In this document: piece after piece, positions 62,489 to 64,000 of the stretch
Position numbering within the stretch: position 1 is the stretch's first letter
Layout of the letters: the number at the start of each line of letters is the position of its first letter
DNA from: Natrinema zhouii
GTDB taxonomy: Archaea; Halobacteriota; Halobacteria; Halobacteriales; Natrialbaceae
DNA length: 64,000 bases
Reading direction: 5' to 3'
Assembly: GCF_013456555.2 (NCBI RefSeq)
Contig: NZ_CP059154.1
Coordinates: 434,001-498,000 of the forward strand
Translations under genes and position numbers: made by a program
Notes under the pieces: generated by a model
Told to the model about the DNA's origin: nothing
The model's database searches: none
What the model saw: the letters and a program-made list of their open reading frames with translations, nothing else

Positions 62489-64000
62489 ATGCTCCACGCA
62501 GACGGGCCACTCCTCTCCATCGATGTCGGCGAGCGAACGGCGACCGAGACGACCATCGACGGCGTTCTCGAGGCGGCCGTCGGTGGGCGGGCAGCCGCGA
62601 CCCGACTGGCTCACGAGCGAATCCCGTTCGACGCGGATCCCTTCGGCCCCGAGAACCGCGCGTATCTCGCCACGGGACCGCTCCAGCAGTCCCGAATGTC
62701 CTTTACCGGCCGAATGAACATGACCGGGCTCTCGCCGCTGACCGACGGACTGGTCTCGACCAACGCGGGGGGCTACCTCTCGCGGAACTTCGTCGGAACG
62801 GGGATCAGCGTCCTCGAACTAGCGGGGCAGAGCGACGAGTTGCTGGCCGTCCACGTCACGGATGGCGAATCACTCTCGTCGGGCAGCGAAGCGGCGTCGC
62901 GTCCGCGCGTCGCGTTCGAGGCGGTCCCCGAACTCGAGGGAGCGACGGTTCCGGAGACCTCCGCGTATATGGCCGAACACCACGATCTCGGCCCGGACAA
63001 CTGCATCGCGATCGGTCCCGCCGGCGAGAATCGGGTTCGGTTCGCCTCGGTGATGACGTTCGACTCGCGAGCGTTCGGGCGCGGCGGGCTGGGCGCTGTT
63101 CTGGGATCGAAGAACGTCAAGTGCGTCACCTTCGACGGGGACGCCGCGCCGCCGATCGAAATCCCGAACCCGCCGGAGATGGACGTTCACCGGGAGGCGG
63201 CACAGTCGGACGACCTGCTGCGACGACGGGGGACGACGGGCAGCACCGAGTTCATCAACGACAACTTCTCGCTGCCGACCAGATACTTCAGCGAGTACGG
63301 GTTCGAACACGCCGACCGAATCGGCGGTGCCGCCGTCGAGGAGAAGAAGTACGAGAAGGGCGCGTGCTCGGCCTGTGCGTACGCCTGCAAGCTCCCCACT
63401 CGGGACGAGGAGACGGGCGTCGAAACCGAGGGACCGGAGTTCGAAACCGTCTACGCGTTCGGCTCGAGCCAGGGTGTCGACGACATCGTCGACGTAATGA
63501 GAGCGAACGAGCTGTGTGACTCCCTCGGAATGGACACGATCTCCGCCGGGATCACCGTCGCAGCCTACCTCGCGAGTGAAGACGAGTTCGGCAACGCGGA
63601 CCTCGCTCGTGAGCTCACGGAGCAGATCGCGTACCGCGAGGGGATCGGCAACACCCTCGCCGAGGGCCTCGACCGCTGCCACGACGAGCTTGACGTCGAC
63701 AACTACACCGTCAAGGGGCTGGAGTTCGCCGCCCACGACGGGCGCGTTCTCCATGGGCAGGGGCTCTCCTACGCCGTCGCGAACCGCGGCGCGGACCACA
63801 TGTACGCCGGACTGATGAACCTCGAGTATAGCGGCGAACTCGATCCGGAGGGAACCCTCGGAAAGGTCGAACGACTCGTCCGCGAGGAGAACGCGGCGGC
63901 GTTCCGCGATACGGGCATTATCTGTGCGTTCGGCAGCAGCTATGTCACGGAGGACCGTCTGGAAGCGCTGTTCGACGCCGACTACGAGGACCTCATGGAG
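62489..64000 (+). CDS. Aldehyde ferredoxin oxidoreductase, N-terminal part; gene runs off the right edge
   Basis: The first 504 residues are present and remain in frame to 64000. Tungstopterin family blocks are visible: MSFTGRMNMTGLSP near the start, RGGLGAVLGSKNVKCV, and the Fe-S motif CSACAYACK (CxxCxxxC). The substrate could be an aldehyde or glyceraldehyde-type compound; haloarchaeal paralogues differ and cannot be separated here. Start ATG 62489 (MLHADGPLLSIDV) is the family-like one. It diverges from the HAD gene. Confidence 0.88.
   Translation, partial: MLHADGPLLSIDVGERTATETTIDGVLEAAVGGRAAATRLAHERIPFDADPFGPENRAYLATGPLQQSRMSFTGRMNMTGLSPLTDGLVSTNAGGYLSRNFVGTGISVLELAGQSDELLAVHVTDGESLSSGSEAASRPRVAFEAVPELEGATVPETSAYMAEHHDLGPDNCIAIGPAGENRVRFASVMTFDSRAFGRGGLGAVLGSKNVKCVTFDGDAAPPIEIPNPPEMDVHREAAQSDDLLRRRGTTGSTEFINDNFSLPTRYFSEYGFEHADRIGGAAVEEKKYEKGACSACAYACKLPTRDEETGVETEGPEFETVYAFGSSQGVDDIVDVMRANELCDSLGMDTISAGITVAAYLASEDEFGNADLARELTEQIAYREGIGNTLAEGLDRCHDELDVDNYTVKGLEFAAHDGRVLHGQGLSYAVANRGADHMYAGLMNLEYSGELDPEGTLGKVERLVREENAAAFRDTGIICAFGSSYVTEDRLEALFDADYEDLME

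Noticed and set aside
1-64000. CRISPR array, tRNA, rRNA or insertion sequence
   Set aside because: No evenly spaced repeat-spacer pattern, TTCRANTC-type T-loop context, rRNA blocks or transposase were found. The repeat arrays seen have adjacent units without unique spacers.

Overview
The window is chromosomal DNA of a halophilic archaeon (class Halobacteria). A member of the Natrialbales such as Natrinema or Haloterrigena fits best, but this genus-level guess is inference. Supporting features are high GC, strongly acidic proteins, archaeal TATA boxes about 25-30 bp upstream of many start codons (leaderless transcripts), archaeal factors (TFS, MBF1, RecJ-like DHH proteins), Tat-type lipoproteins, and several families known mainly from haloarchaea (bacterio-opsin-activator HTH_10 regulators, DUF7344-type winged helices, a DUF6517-type lipoprotein). 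I saw no rRNA, tRNA, CRISPR array, integrase or transposase. Two genes run off the edges: an alpha-amylase family enzyme on the left and an aldehyde ferredoxin oxidoreductase on the right.

Layout. Positions 1-10.7 kb, nearly all on the minus strand: amylase with a palindromic operator, sugar-acid dehydratase with a hairpin repeat array at its 3' end, AlaX editing protein, MBF1, a DnaJ-membrane fusion, DNA polymerase IV, an HTH-acetyltransferase fusion, a secreted cupredoxin, TFS and a two-gene operon of unknown function. Positions 10.8-20.7 kb: an atypical RecA-like ATPase divergent from an HTH_10 regulator that is followed by a DUF7344 gene; a beta-RFAP-synthase homologue; a glycosyltransferase; ilvD; then ribL, a JAMM protease, a MaoC-like protein and a divergent S1/DHH RecJ-like protein. 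Positions 20.9-33.9 kb: a 1252-residue secreted GH97-type glycosidase, zinc-ribbon microproteins, MutY, a second HTH_10-DUF7344 pair, an M50-like protease, a second HTH-acetyltransferase, a membrane DUF7344-like protein, a YchF/Obg-type GTPase, a lipoprotein remnant and a possible structured RNA.

Positions 33.9-47 kb: UbiA prenyltransferase divergent from a ThDP enzyme, TrkH with an upstream repeat array, a FAD-linked oxidase, an F420-type monooxygenase, a DUF7344 gene beside a TrmB regulator broken by an in-frame stop, a quinone oxidoreductase, a DJ-1 protein, a large non-coding inverted repeat, an aminotransferase and a lipoprotein. Positions 47-64 kb: 2-oxoacid:ferredoxin oxidoreductase, an FNR-like flavoprotein, DoxX-like and lipoprotein genes, methylmalonyl-CoA epimerase and mutase, aldo/keto reductase, a cupredoxin-PQQ dehydrogenase fusion, a GNAT enzyme, an M48 protease, a HAD phosphatase and AOR.

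How the genes work together. The metabolic genes suggest a heterotroph that degrades extracellular starch-like polymers (amylase, GH97), oxidises sugars and sugar acids, uses ferredoxin-linked 2-oxoacid and aldehyde oxidation, and runs a methylmalonyl-CoA pathway. I found no clear defence or mobile system. The most unusual signals are non-coding: the hairpin array at 1052-1210, the possible pseudoknotted RNA near 33262-33455, promoter repeat arrays at 34799 and 38276, and the inverted repeat at 44543-45001. The twice-repeated HTH_10-DUF7344 gene pairing is the best candidate for an undescribed regulatory module.
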